NCBI GenBank assembly: GCA_013398055.1
Contig: VZRS01004517.1
Span: 186,001-250,000 of the forward strand
Direction of reading: 5' to 3'
DNA: 64,000 bases
Source: Ifrita kowaldi
Lineage: Eukaryota; Chordata; Aves; Passeriformes; Cinclosomatidae
Of the stretch, positions 50,929 to 64,000 are shown in pieces. The notes under the pieces are model-generated. The model searched no databases and was not told where the DNA came from. It saw nothing but the letters and a program-made list of their open reading frames with translations. Every line of letters starts with the position of its first letter. Position 1 is the first letter of the stretch. Made by a program: the position numbers and the translations under genes.

Positions 50929-53900
50929 CAAATTCAAAGTAAAGTTCTAAGTAAAGTCCTTTGTATTCTTCAAAACTGACACATTTGGCTACTATTGAAA
51001 ATAAGATGAGGATGTAAGAAACAGCAGCTGTCTGGAGATGAGAGCATTAAGACATCTCCCAGATGAGTGTATTTCCTAAAGTTGTTGATTTAGCCACAAT
51101 AAAAATGAAAGCTCAGTAACAGTAGTTTGAACAAAAGAAAGTTTTGTACGAGGGTCACTTGGTCATGTCCACATGGAACCAGTGATTGCTATACCATTTC
51201 TTGGTATATAATTTTAGGTTTGAAAAGTAGGTAACAGAAAGGTAGTTACAAAAAATACTTGCACTGTGACCTCAAACAGAATGAGACTTTGGATTTGATT
51301 TTAAATGTGTGATATCTGTAGTGTCTGATCTGCTTTCATTCTTGTCGTAAGACCTTAGTGCCTGAAATCACTGCATATATTCCCTCTACTGAAGTGAAAA
51401 TAAACAAGCTTAAGAGGGAAGTGATGAGTGCCTGTTGAACTACAAGAAATTTGCAAGCAACTGTTCACAGAAAAAGACGATCTTCCACACAGAAGCTCAA
51501 AGCGAAAGACAATTCTCCATCTGGAATACTTATTTGATCTTGTTCTCCTGCTACTATTTGGAGAATGTTCTGGAGATGAATATTGAGTTCAAAATTAATT
51601 GAGGCAATGATCATTTTTTCAAGCCCTTGATGTAAAGCTTCTGCTTGCCACCAAATTAATGACAATCTTCTATGGTGATAATCAAAGGAAGCAAAGACAA
51701 CTCAAAGTCCCAAATTTAGACAAAAGATTACTTCTCACAGTAATAACTCAGCAGTACCCTAACCACTGCTTCCCCCAGCGCGTACTATGGAGAGGGATCT
51801 ACAGGATTTTCTCCAAGTGTGGGAAGAAGTCCTCCTAATCAGGACTTCCTAAGCAGCCAACTTACTGTCCTTACTGCTGCACTTCCTCCAGTCATTGGAC
51901 TACAAAAACTTGCTTTCTAAGCATTAATATAAGTTCTTAAGTTTAGAGTGGGACACATTGCAAAACTGCAACAACATCCTTTTGCAGCCAATATATACAT
52001 TTAATCACTTTTTTTATAGCAGGTAGTCCATGAAAGATTAATAGCGCTTTGAGGCTGGCTTTGTGGTCTTTACCAACAGCTTTATTGTTCATTTTTCACT
52101 TAAGCACTGTATTCAACCTCCTCTTGGAAGCTCAAGGGAAGTGAAATGCCATATTAAAGATCAACTCATTCAGACACAATGATCTATGAAGGCACCAGAA
52201 CTGGCCATAGGCTGTGCATATATTGCGTTTTGGTAGGATCACACAACTTTCTGCCAGTTCCCCAGGCTCAGTGATGCTCTTCCACCCACCCCAGCTGCAT
52301 CTTCACTCAAGATACCTCAGTTGTGACCATACCACACTTTTGCAAGGAGACACTCAAGGTTTGCATACCTTTGTTTACCTTGTCCTTCACGCACTTTTGG
52401 CAAGATGGACACCTGCTAAACCAGGGCTGAGGTCCTACCTGAACAAAATGAAAGCCTATCCCGGGGTTTTCAGTTGCCTCATGGCTTCAAGATCCTGCCT
52501 TTCAGGCTATCAAAGTAAAAACAGAGGCACAGGTCTCATGCAAGACATGAGACTACATGAACACGGTGGCTACCCTAGAAAGAATCTCAGCTAACTTTTT
52601 CTCACTAAGGCAAGTGTCCTAGAGTAGTGAATAATGCCAGCAGTACTGTTTATAGCTTTGTTTTTAAAGCATAGTTGTTCTGCTCATAGATGTGCCAGGA
52701 AATGTCCTCCATGAAGACTCCCTATTTATTCTAAAAATGCACATACGCAAGGAAAAAGAAACTACTTTATAGCAAGTAGCATGAACAACATAGAAATGGA
52801 TGGAGATGTGCCTTAGGACAAGGCAGGCTTTGTAAGATCACATCATCCAGCACTTGCACCTTATAAAATTTCATTAATATGTCTCTTATGAAACCTGAAA
52901 ATGGCACTGATTTGGTGCCATTCTTCTAAAGATTATGCAAAGACTAAAGGTCTATCAGCCCTAATTGAGTAAGCTCAATCTTCCTTCAGGTTTAAAAGCC
53001 ACAGCAGATAAATTCATGTATCAGGGTAGGTAGTATGAAAATGTCTGCTTCTTACTTTTTATGGACATTCATTTGGACTTTAATGTTTACCTGGAGAATA
53101 AGAAAATAACTTACTAAACATACCAGAGGACCAATGCCTGTTAGAGTCTTAAATTGACATCTGCTGTTGCCATCAATAATCTTTCACCAATTCATCAGTT
53201 CTGCTCTCTGTTAAAAAAACATTACACGATGTTTTAACTAAATGACCAACTTCACTAGATCTCTTTCCAGTTCCAGTTTTCACCTGACATTCATTTCACA
53301 GGACATCTCTCAGCATTACAAGTCAGGTACATTTCCTTCACTGAATTACCTGTCTCACTGAGAGCTGCTGCTCTACCCCTCCTTTTATAAAAAAAAATAA
53401 AATGTCACCACCATAAAATACCAACCTTGCTTCAGGCCAAATAAGCATCATGCATGTCTCTAGCCCTACTTTCAGTATTACCATCTTCTTAGATCACTTT
53501 GCTACCTCACTTCAGTGGCCCCCTGACTGTCTCCTTGCAGCTCAGCTGGGGTAATCTAATATCACCTTCTATTGTGCCTCAAGGCTGGTTTTGATATTCT
53601 CACTTGCTCTTCTTCACCATCTACAGACATGCTGGAAGAAAACTGTAGAAGCCTAGCTATTGCACAGGAGATACAAGCTGTAAAAGAGCATCGGCAAACA
53701 GAAACGATAATTTAAAAAACAAAACAAAACAGTTGGATATTCTGCAAGAAAGTGTTTTGTGTGAAAAGCACAGCAGGTTTCTCTCATATGTTTTTCAGTT
53801 GCTCAACTTAATATCTTTACCTAGTAGGAGATCACCTTTGAGTGGGAATTAGAGTCATTCTCCAGATGATTTCATCCCACTACAACATTGTTTTAGTGGT

Positions 53901-54200
53901 TTCATGAGCAGTGAATCTTCTCTGTCTTGCCAAGTATACAGATCCTTATCTTGTCTTTCCTCATCCCTGTGGCTTTTTCCAACAAATATCAAGTCTGCCA
54001 TTTTATGATAAACATTCTTTCTTTTCTTAGACCTTCACATTAGCAGATTTCATCTAAGGCCAAAAAGAGAGAAACTACCCAATAGAAAAGACTAGTCAAG
54101 GGTGAAATGGGTGGGAGAAAGAGAAGAGGATCAACTAAGACTACAAAAATTATTAGTCAAAGCAAGACACGTTAAGGAGAAGATGGTTCAGATTAAGGAA
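50929..54200. other. Intergenic stretch, nothing recognised
   Basis: Unique-looking DNA. The 126-codon plus-strand frame at 52214-52594 shows no family resemblance or exon boundaries. Confidence 0.5.
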
Positions 54201-54250
54201 AATAAGAAAAAAAAAAAAGAGGAAAAAAAAAACAACCTAAAAAAAGAAAA
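54201..54250. repeat. A-rich tract
   Basis: A runs broken by G and C. They give a lysine-rich 72-codon frame (54102-54320) that is a composition artefact. Confidence 0.85.
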
Positions 54251-54939
54251 CTCCTCACCAAAGTTAAAACAGATGATGAGAATCAACTTACATCCCCAAA
54301 AGCTCATACACATATGCTAACATGACTCTTCTGGGAACAGCATGGGAGTTGTGTGAGAAAAATATTTTACCACATAAAGATCTTAGAATGACAGCAGGTC
54401 AGTGGCAAAACCACAATGATAATTTGCTCAAAAGGTGACAAGTCCTAGAAAAACAAGTGAGATAATCCCACCTTATTTAGAGAAACAAAGCTTATGATTC
54501 ACTATATGAAATATAGAACCAATGGGTCAGAGCTCAACATTAAATCCTCTATCTGTAAGTATTATGCCAACAAATGGAAAAGCAGACCTGAGGAAAGAAG
54601 ATAGCGAATGAATTATACATAAGCATTTCTGCAATATTAACAAGCATTTTTAAAAAGTAAGTATAGGAATGAATATGGAAACAGCTTCTTTCTGTGTGGC
54701 AAGGTCTACTTAACAGCCTGGTGTAACTGAAACCCTGCCTATTGCTCCTCAGTATCCGCAGGGCATGTGCAGAGACTGGGGATCAGCTCTTGGGAAGAGA
54801 CATGCTGCACCACGGGAAGAGTAAATGCAAGTATGAGATTGCTGGGAAGGATCCCTGAAACACTGTCACATTTCTCTTCCCCATAGCCAGTATCCTGGCA
54901 GTGTATAACCAAAATCTTCAAAAGGCAGGATTTTGGAAC

Positions 54940-54971
54940 ATATATACATATATATATATGTACACACACAC
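54940..54971. repeat. (TA)n/(CA)n compound microsatellite
   Basis: A TATA-type run of about 20 bases is followed directly by ACACACACAC. Confidence 0.9.
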
Positions 54972-57900
54972 CTGGAGCATACACATACTTACATATATTG
55001 TAAACTATCAGCATTACCAAACACAACCATGGAGCATGGAGCTACCCAGGTAGTGGAGATCTTCACAAATTTGAAATCAGTGGAAGGTCTGTACAAAGAG
55101 GTACTTATATAACAGAGATGGAAGGGAAAGATTTGTAGGGGCTAGGTGTGTCCAGGTAAGTATGCAATTTCATGTACCTAAGTTTAGGGACATTTTCTCG
55201 CTTGAAATAATATCCTTTTGTTTGCTTCTGTGCTCCTACCTAGGGTGTACCTAATATGTCTTACTTTAATGCACGTTTCAGAAATGGCCAGGCTATGTAT
55301 ACTGGGCAAAGAACGCAAAGTGACTCCCACCTAGAAATGACACAGAAAACACAGGAACTGCAACCACAGATATATTTAAAAGAACATATGCTCTGCAGGT
55401 GTGTGGGCCTTCACCACGGAACACAGTATTTTTACCGGAATCTCTTCCCTTTCATCTGAGCAACACACCCTACTGAGAGAAACGGCCATGTTGTATTACA
55501 CACAGCTACAGTATAAAGGACAGAGAAGATCAATATCTCCTGCGTAAATTATGCATATTTTTGGTTAGACTTTAATCTGTTCCATTTAAATTCATGACTC
55601 ATTTCTTATGTGTAGCTGAGATTTAAGGAACTACATTTAAATTAAAGACTGTGAAATTACAATATTTTGACAAATCAAAATGGTTAGTGTTCAAAGTTTT
55701 CTATTTCAATAGCACCATAGATTTTTAATATGCTAAAATTAGTCACCAAGTATTATTAGAAATTAGCCAGTGGTTTTAATGAACTGGTCTTGTCCCCATT
55801 AAACAAAAGAGAGAAATTTAAACAGAAATTTACATCAAACAGGCAACTCTCTAAAACCCTTACTGTATTTTTCATTTTCAATCAACTTCTCTAAAATTGC
55901 AGCCTGATGGCCTGGATTGAGCCGTTCCCAGTAGATCTTCCAGCTACACCTACGCTTCCACAGCACTATATCCCTCTCTTTCTCTCTTACCCCCAGACCT
56001 GGACAGCATTTGTCAATTCCACCCCAAATATGAACTACCTTAGGTGTTTACTCCTATGATAGTGTGGATATAGGCAGATCTACCCTATAATTTCACTTCT
56101 GCAATGCTGTCTCCAAGCCAGAATCATGGTCCCAGTACCCACATTACGCTACATGACAGACACACGTAGTTATGGCTTATTCCCAGTATCTAAAACCCCA
56201 CAGACAGTCCACTCCCAAGTAGGATTGCAGATACTGGTTTCCAAGATGGTTTATTTCCATGACAGACAAAACTGGGGCTGATAGAGACAGGTCAGCAAAC
56301 CATCTCTTCTGTGAGCAAGCTGAGCCTTCTGGAAGACTAAGTTTTGGAGACCTTAATTCTGACATGGCAGAAAAAGGAGTGCGACCTCCTGGCTGCATGC
56401 TCCCATACGGATCCCAAGAGGCTTGTGAAAAAATACTTCAGTGATAGCTGATATGATCAGAAAACACCACTCCAGAAAGTATATTCACCATTAAAGAAAA
56501 ACCCCAGCCATTAGCTTGCCCCTGCATCCAGTGACAGTAGATAGATGGGTTGCATGGCAGTTCCTGCGTGAAGTCCAGTAAGCTGGGATGTGCTGATTGT
56601 TTTATTTTCTCATCTATACAGCTTTGCAAAAGACCTCCAGATATGGAAGTCAAAGATATTGTCTCTAGTTTTGACCCCACTCTCTGTGTGCTTAAAGGTG
56701 CTGGAAAATTGATAAACCTTTAACGCAGGAGTTGCAAAGTCAGGAGATACAGACGCTGGTCCAGCAGAGAAGGGAGCTGACTCAGCAGGCCTGGCACCAG
56801 TCACAGAGATTTTAGATTAAACTAGAGCCAAAAGTGGGAAATAGTTCTTTCTCAGCAGCCACCCTGCAACAGTAGTTTCTAGTTTATGAGCCCTGAGGGA
56901 GAGCTGGATGGACAGCAGCTGCGAGAGTTTCCTTCAGGAGTATTCAGACCAGCTCAAAGAATGGCACCAGACACAGTAACAGCTGCCCCATATGGCAAGT
57001 ATTTGTCAAAATTATGTTCTATATAGAACTTCAGTGAAGTCAGCACTTAAAGCATGGAAAAGACATGGATAAATTAATTTTCAGAGTTTTCAAAAATATC
57101 TGTTCATGGAATATGCGACAGGACATAATGCCTACCCTAATACTACAGGGTGAAAGGTGCTTTGCTTCCACAGTCAGTCTATGTATGGATATCGAAAAGA
57201 GCAGAGGCAGACAGTCTTAGGAAACAAACTAAGAGAACTCGCAGCACTGCATAAAAGTCTGCATAGCAGATCAGAGAAGTGAGATTAATAGGATGTAACG
57301 GGATCTTCAGAGGGATGCCTGCATCTAAGGAGATACCTGTAGCACAGTTTTCACTGAATACAGTGAGATGTCTTTCAGATCTCTGTCTTGTACCTTCAGT
57401 GGCTGCCTGCAGACATCACTTATAGATGTTTTTCTCATGCCTTCAAATAACCCACACAAAGTTTCTGTCAAGCAGGCAGAGAAACCCTTGTCACTGTGAC
57501 CACAGAGACTGGTATGCAAAACATCTCAAGTTAAAATTGTGCTGTAGAACATTACTTCATAGTCTAGACTTACCACTTCTGCAACAATTTAATCGAGGTT
57601 ACGTAAGCTACATAAAACTCTTCACTATAAGAAGATAAGCCTTACCAGAGTTTTGTAATGAAGCATAATAGGATATACTGATGGGTGGGAAAAAAAAACC
57701 AACCAACATTTAGTTTCCATAGCAATCAAAAAACTGTGACTAGTTTTCAAGGTCTTTGCTTTCTTTCTTTTATTGTTATTGCTGGTTGTAAAATATCTGA
57801 AGGAAGAACAGCTAAACAGCTTCTACTCTAGAAGGAGATACAAGAATCCATCATTCAAATTACATCATCCATCAAGGATTAGTTTCCAGGAGTCTGGCTT

Positions 57901-60120
57901 AGTGTTGCTTGAAAAATTACTTTAAGCAGTCCACAGGTGGGAATGGACATATAGAGGAAGAAGAGCATGACAAATGCCAATCTTCCTCCAACCTGCAGCA
58001 CTGAAGCAATAACATTACATTGCCAGTTAAATACCATCTCCAAACTGAAATGTTCTCAGGACTCATTTTATTGTACAGATCAATTACACAGAGTCTCCTC
58101 CAGTCAATGTTAAAAAAAAATCCACCTTGAAATTTATCTAAGACTCTTTCAGCGAAGCCTGTTCTGTGTCTGCTGAAAGTGGCATGGGACCTTTCATCCC
58201 CTGTGTACTGGTATGCAAGGAAGGTTGATCAGGCCAGGAAAGGTGAAGAGATACAGCTGCAGAGGAGCATCTCCCACAGTCTCCACCAAGCAGGGAAGCC
58301 TTGCTCTTATTCTCCCATTAGGACTCCTGCATCAGTCTGGCTTGTATGAAATCAGGACATTCCTGAGACTTCTGTTGCTACCTGGCCTCTCTGAGAGCTA
58401 TTTTTGGGACAGCCAGCCTTATGTCACTGGAAAAGTTTTATGGAGTCCCAGGTAATTTCTAGATAGTCCCAATCATTTTTCAGGGTGTTCTTATGAGTAT
58501 GCAATCTACCAGAAGAACAGAGGCAGTACTAGACAAGACCAGCTATATTTCTTCTCATGATTGCTGCTATTGTTACAGCTTTTAACTGCATATGGGTTTT
58601 GTGATGGAACTGGCTTCCATCTCTCTTCACCACTATCAAACTGTGAAGGGTAAAAAGCATTCACTCTTAGAGCAATGCACTACTTAGTTCTACTCTTACG
58701 TACATTTAGTACACTTAACCTACTTAGTCTGACATAGCAAAGACTCAAATGCCTGGTAGAGGGCAAGATGGCAGTTCTGCTTCAGTCTCAAGTCAGCAAA
58801 CAAGTATCATTTTCCTAACGGTGAGTATTTTGGGGGAGGGAAACAGGTGTTCTGGGATAAAACTCTCTTCTAAAAAAGAAGAAAGGCTGAGCTGGTACAA
58901 TGGAGTAGATTAAAAATTGTATTTGTTTGACTCAAAGGTGAGAGAGACTATTTGCCACTTGGTCTGTAAAGAAGGCCACTTTTACTTAAGGCTTGGCCAT
59001 GACAGTTTATGTGATTAAAACTGAAATACTTGTGTAAGACCTTTGGAAGAATTTGTGTATCCATAAAGCATTAGAATTTTCTTTTTGGTTTAAACTAATA
59101 GGGTAGTCATTTTTTCATATCAGAAACTGATGAATTTTAGGTCCATTTTGGTACATCAGTATCTTCTAAGCCTAAGCTTGTGCCAGTCACTGATATGAGT
59201 ATTTTCTTGTCTTCTTGGGAATGGTCTGTCTTTGTCTACTTTCTTCCATTTTCATTTAAGCATTTTACATTGTTTCTTTGGCTGTTTTAATATGGCACAT
59301 AATTACTTATGGTCTAAGACCCAGCAGAACACTCAGTCACTTACTAATGTATGAGCATTACACGTTTAGTAGAGAGTAATAAAAAATCCAAAAATGTCAC
59401 CTGGCTAATTGCTTAATAATATTCATGTTTAATAATACTCATGCTACATCCTGCCAGAGATGCTGATAAAATGGAACACAGATGAACAGCTGTTGGCAAC
59501 TTGCAGAGAAAAACTTCAACCCCTGTGTTCAAGTCTTCATGTCCTGTGAGTTTGCCCCATGAGCTCAGCGTGCACAGGAAAGCTGTGGATATACACAGCA
59601 CTAGACAAAGCTGGTAATATCACCTATTGTCAGTCTCCTGACAATTTCCATTGAAAGATCCTATTTTAGTTGTCTCTGCCTAACTATTTGGACTAAAATT
59701 CTCTATGCCAGGTTCTCAGCCTGAGGCTGAGTTTTATTGGAAGCATTGCAGGGAAAAAATACTCTGCTGTGTCAGAAAGCAGAGTTGATGGGGGAGGGGA
59801 ATACATTGCTTTTTCCACATTACCAAAACAGTTTAATTAACTAAACAGGAATCTGCTTACCACCGTTTCTCCCAGCCCTTGCAAGGTGCTGCAGCTGATC
59901 AAGTGCCTGGATCTGTGTGACTATGGAAAAAAACACCTGGATTATGAAAGTTGCAGTGGAACAGATGTGTTTGAGTAAAACAGGTTTCAGATCTCTGTTT
60001 TTGTTTCAGTGAGACTATTCCCAGCTAGAAAAAGAGGCTAGCTCTAACCATTTAGAGAGAAATTGGTATCTCAAAGGAGATAAGGACAAGACAGTATCGG
60101 GATGAGACAGAAAGAATATG
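54972..60120. other. Intergenic stretch, nothing recognised
   Basis: Unique-looking DNA with no mobile element boundary or gene. A weak X-box-like match, GTTTCCATAGCAAT, lies at 57713-57726 and is within chance expectation. Confidence 0.5.
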
Positions 60121-60125
60121 CACTT

Positions 60126-60190
60126 GAGGGAGGAAAGGAGAAAGGGAAAAAGGGAGAAAGTGAGGGAGAAGGCAAAGGGGAAGTGAGGAA
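60126..60190. repeat. Purine-rich tract
   Basis: About 65 bases that are almost all A and G (GGGAGGAAAGGAGAAAGGG and similar). Such tracts can form triplex structures, which is only an inference here. Confidence 0.85.
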
Positions 60191-60924
60191 CACAGCCTTG
60201 GGCTTGCACCAGACAGCACTCTCTGTTTCAGACCCTGATGGTTCCCTACCCTTTCCCTGCTAGCAGCAGCTCATATTGTCCTCATCATATGGCTGCTCTG
60301 AGAACAGAAAGACAAGCTGTTACCTCACCCAGTGATGGAGATTTGTGTATTGAAACTAAGATACTCAATACCGTTGATTGACCCTGCCATGTTAACATAG
60401 TTAATACGATTCCTTTACAGCAGCATTGTTTTCCTCAGTTCTTGGAGGGGTTAGATCTAAAAAATATGCAGGAAAAAACATAAAGATAAATTGCAAAGTC
60501 AGTTATATAAAACTAGATTAAAGATTGATTCTGTATTTCCCATCACACATCACATGGGACTGATCCATTTCATTTCTCATAGCAGTTAGCTGCCGAATTC
60601 TGCTTACATGCTTGGAGCAGAGATAAACAGGGACCAATGGTCTAGAATGGGCAGCGGGCTGAGGGGAAGAGCCTGGACATTTTTCAGTTTGCCTGGCTCT
60701 CACTCCCTCTCAAAAGTATGGGGAGAATTGATTTTGCATCTATAATTTAAAACCAAACAGTTGGTAACATTACTGTTAAATGCATGTGTATATCTAATTT
60801 ACCAATTTTCTTAATTTCAAACCTCCATTTTAAGCTCTTTAAATAAAGAACAAATTTCTTTGGACGGACGTTTTTATTTCTACTTCCATACTTGAACAGT
60901 GCAGCAGGCAGTGAAATGCTAGAG

Positions 60925-60960
60925 TCCTCTCTTCTCCCTTCCTTTCTTCCTCCCTCCCTC
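60925..60960. repeat. Pyrimidine-rich tract
   Basis: A CCTCTCTTCTCCC-type run ending in CCTCCCTCCCTC. Confidence 0.85.
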
Positions 60961-62692
60961 ACATGGAGGATGTATTTACAAATAATGTTTTACAGGAGGC
61001 TTCCAGACTCTAAACACCCATAAGCAATGCAATGAATCACAAGCACAGACATAATGCTGCATACACAGGAAGCAACTGAAATGACTCAAAAAAGTAACTG
61101 AAAAAATAAACGTATTCTGTGGTGGTGTTGGAAGTGATGGAGAGGCAGGAAATGCTCATTTCTGAACCCGTTCACTCTGAGTTATTTGAGGCATTGCAAG
61201 GAAAACAGCTAGCAATTCTACCTTCCATGTGATGTTTTTCATCAAATGAAGGAAGCTAGCCAGAGACTAACCACTTCATCAGATGTCAGGCTCAATGTGC
61301 TCTTCCCCAGCTCTCAAGGAAATGTGCTCTGCAGTCAGACTGGTTAGAGGGAGGAAAAAAAAGGCTTATTTTTAGTGATACCCATTTGAATCACTCAGAT
61401 TTCCGGCAATTCAGAGGCCAGCAGCCAACCCTCAGGCCCTGCGTGGCAGGTGGGGACTTGGTGGTGTGTCTCTGAGGTGACACATTACTGGGCAAGAGGA
61501 AGGAGCCAGATGGCTGCCTCAAAGCCCAGCACTAGCGGAGCTGCCTCAGGAGAGTGAGCGGCCACTGCTTTAGCAACCAAGGAGGTGGACTGGGGGAGGG
61601 GGAAAAGCACTGCCGGAGCATGGACCAGCCAGCCAGCTTGTATTCAAACGCCTGCTGCTCCCTTTCATTAGAAAGACAATCAGACTTGAAGTCAAAAGCA
61701 GTTGTGTTGGATATTTTTATTCCACAGCTCACCCCAAATTGTAGATTTCGTGACAGCCTGAAGAGATGAAATTTAACAAATCAAACAGGAAAGTTCATTC
61801 AGACAGTATTAGTTTCAGCTGTGTATGCACCTTTGCATCAGAGCATCTTTGGGACCAGCTCCACGCGTTCCTGCAGCTCCTCACAGGCAGCCAGATCTGC
61901 TCTATTGAAGTGCAATGTCATTTGCTCAGTGCAGCCTGCGAGGTGACTCAGGTCTAGCGTGCTCATCAAAAACAACAATATGAATACATTAATAGGACAC
62001 AGATTTCAGGCATATCAACAATTACCTGGAGCACAGCACAAGTCTTGACAGAAATTATTTTCCTACACATTAAAAAGACTGAGAGCTAAAGATCAGTTAA
62101 TGGTAAAATGGAAAAATATAAAAGAATACCACAAATAAAACCCATTTCTGCTGTGGGCATATTTCTCTTTAGTGCAGAGATCATTTCCAGAAGCTGCAGG
62201 AGGAAATAATTGTGAGAGTCTGCCAGACAATCTGCGACACAAAAGCCTGGAGTGGAATGATAACCAGAGAAAAGCACTTTATTCCCTTTACGTGATATAT
62301 TTGTTTTCCCATCAGAAACCACAGAGCCATGATAAACTGATGTTAGGATTCTGCAGCTCTTTCCTTATGATGGATAGTTAAGGAATGGAATACAGCTATA
62401 TTAGAAACTTCTGGTGATGAAGTTTAGCCATCTCTGTCCAGGAAGGGCACTTTTTAACTACACAAAGAGCATCTCTTGGGTGCAAGACAGCACATGGCAT
62501 ACACAGGTCTTGCAGTAGACTAGTGTAGGAAGGCAAGCAATTCTGGTAACTAAGAAAGGGCTTCGCAGAGCTCATTGCTATTCTGGGACTGCAGTTGTTT
62601 TGTAGTTTTATAGGAACATTTCTTCCTCTAATGCAATTTCCAGCAGATTCCCTGCAAACAGCTCATTTGCTTGAGCCACGGGTGAGAGAGAC
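60961..62692. other. Intergenic stretch with a mildly GC-rich part
   Basis: Positions 61400-61630 are GC-richer than the neighbours (for example GGACTGGGGGAGGGGG) but have few CpGs and no gene signal. Nothing else was recognised. Confidence 0.45.
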
Positions 62693-62728
62693 ATTTCTGA
62701 CCTAAAAACAATATCTGACCTAAAAACA
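62693..62728. repeat. Two-copy 18-bp tandem repeat
   Basis: Two copies of the unit AT(T/A)TCTGACCTAAAAACA, with one mismatch. Confidence 0.85.
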
Positions 62729-62788
62729 TCTCGGAAAAGAATGGGGAAGTGAATTGGGAAAGGTATATTTTGTAGAAAATGGTTTAAT

Positions 62789-62838
62789 CTTTCTTTCTTT
62801 CTTTCTTTCCTTCTTTCTTTTTCTTTTTCTTTCTTTCT
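62789..62838. repeat. (CTTT)n microsatellite
   Basis: About 50 bp of CTTT units with two interruptions. Likely length-polymorphic. Confidence 0.95.
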
Positions 62839-64000
62839 ATGATGTGCATGAATGCCTTACAGACACTGAAAACCCACAAGAAAAGACAGTCCTCTCTGAA
62901 GCAACATACAGCAGAAGGTGCTGCTCTGAAGTGTTGCTGCATGCTTAGCACAAGCAGAGAAGTGGTTTATCATGTAATGCAGCACATAAAGCTCTCATTT
63001 GAATTAGCCATGTAAGTGATAAATATGGTTAGCAGCCCAAATGAACCCACTGAAATTTAAGTGAGCAGAATTTAATTAATGACTTAAATCGATAATGAAA
63101 CTACCTATGTTAATCTTTCAAAAACAGTCATTAATTTTTCCTAAGCTCAATCAGTACACGGATAAACAGGCAAAGTCAAAACATTATTTCTTCATGAAGT
63201 TTCTTGCCACAGAGATTTTCAACCTGCAGTGAACTAGCTAGTGTGATATTCCCTTTTCTTTTAAATAAGCATAAGGGGATAGAACAGAGGAAAAGAGAGA
63301 AGGAAATTAATGTGTGTGTCAGTGTAACTACATTGGGTAATTTTAATATCCACCCCCCTCTCCAATTTCAAACATGCATTTTTTTCTAATGTTATTGCAC
63401 TTAATTCTATCTTGTGGTTATCAAGGGAATGTACTCGATTGCAAATAAGAGAAAAACCATTCACTTGAGGCTGAAAATAGAAGAGATTGTGCAGTTTCTC
63501 TGAATGCAGTCCACTCTGAAATTGCAAAACTTCTTTCTATGTGAATAATATTTGTCAGTACTGAATTGATTTTATCCATATTAATATGGGCTGACACCAC
63601 AAATTCACTTTGAAAGTCAGTGACCAGATTTTTTCTGTGCAGTTACTGAAAACGCATATCATAATGAATCACTACATTTTTTTTTCTTTTCCCCCTCCTT
63701 TTTTAATATATATATTAAAGGAAATTTTAGAGAGGAAATAAAAACTCTTTCAACATTTTCCCCATCTCCAAGGTAGTGCACACCACATAATGGCTCTGTT
63801 TGCCACTTTTGCAAACACTTAAGTAGCATTACAATGTAATGTTCTCATCCTTGACACTGCTTGGTATAAAGCTTTTACCAGCTACATCACAGTATTCTTT
63901 TATTTTGTCCATGAGGGAGTTCACAACCCTCAGTGCTCAAGGATTTGCGCAATTCGCAGTGTGCCTTTTGCTCTGAGCTGTGCCAGGAGGTTTGTGCCCA
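62839..64000. other. Intergenic stretch to window end, nothing recognised
   Basis: AT-rich. It includes a T-rich run (63676-63687) and a short TATATA run (63706-63717). The segment 62995-63120 contains several TAAT-type motifs but no specific element can be named. Confidence 0.45.

Noticed and set aside
54102..54320. Lysine-rich 72-codon frame
   Set aside because: A translation of an A-rich tract, not a protein family.
57713..57726. X-box-like GTTTCCATAGCAAT (13/14)
   Set aside because: One-mismatch matches are expected about nine times in the window by chance, and there is no supporting context.
1..64000. CRISPR arrays, operons, phage or plasmid functions
   Set aside because: No regularly spaced repeats and no prokaryotic gene density. 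The GRXCR1 exon with a splice donor and the CR1 elements identify the DNA as vertebrate.

Overview
The window looks like a gene-poor piece of a bird chromosome. Two things point that way: the recognisable dispersed repeats are 5'-truncated CR1 LINE fragments whose 3' ends carry the short ATTCTATG-type tail, and repeat density is low for 64 kb of vertebrate DNA. Turtles and crocodilians also carry CR1, so 'bird' is an inference. No prokaryotic, plasmid or phage feature was seen.

Only one protein-coding element can be supported: the first coding exon of GRXCR1 (glutaredoxin and cysteine-rich domain containing 1, a hair-bundle protein of inner-ear hair cells), on the minus strand at 23524-23919. 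It ends in a consensus splice donor. No later exon was recognised to its left, so positions 1-23523 are read as intron 1, with the rest of the gene beyond position 1. Positions above about 24.1 kb are read as upstream intergenic DNA. In mammals the next gene on that side is ATP8A1, and none of its exons was recognised here. The many other open frames of 60-170 codons show no family resemblance, biased conservation or gene structure and are treated as chance.

Layout: 1-23.5 kb, intron 1, with three CR1 fragments (4.1, 5.8 and 13.2 kb), a 92-bp inverted repeat with a 697-bp spacer (17.5-18.4 kb), and a GC-richer block at 19.6-20.1 kb that holds three evenly spaced RFX/X-box-like motifs. 23.5-24.1 kb, GRXCR1 exon 1 and its 5' flank. 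24.2-24.3 kb, a short CR1 tail beside a single N. 24.3-42.9 kb, AT-rich intergenic DNA with a possible decayed LINE near 41.5 kb. 42.9-43.15 kb, a CR1 3' end. 43.95-44.45 kb, a CpG-rich patch followed by a perfect 201-bp duplication across an N, probably an assembly error. 44.5-64 kb, intergenic DNA with simple repeats only.

The most interesting observation is the X-box cluster inside the intron of a hair-cell gene, followed by the long inverted repeat. No new multi-gene system is visible.
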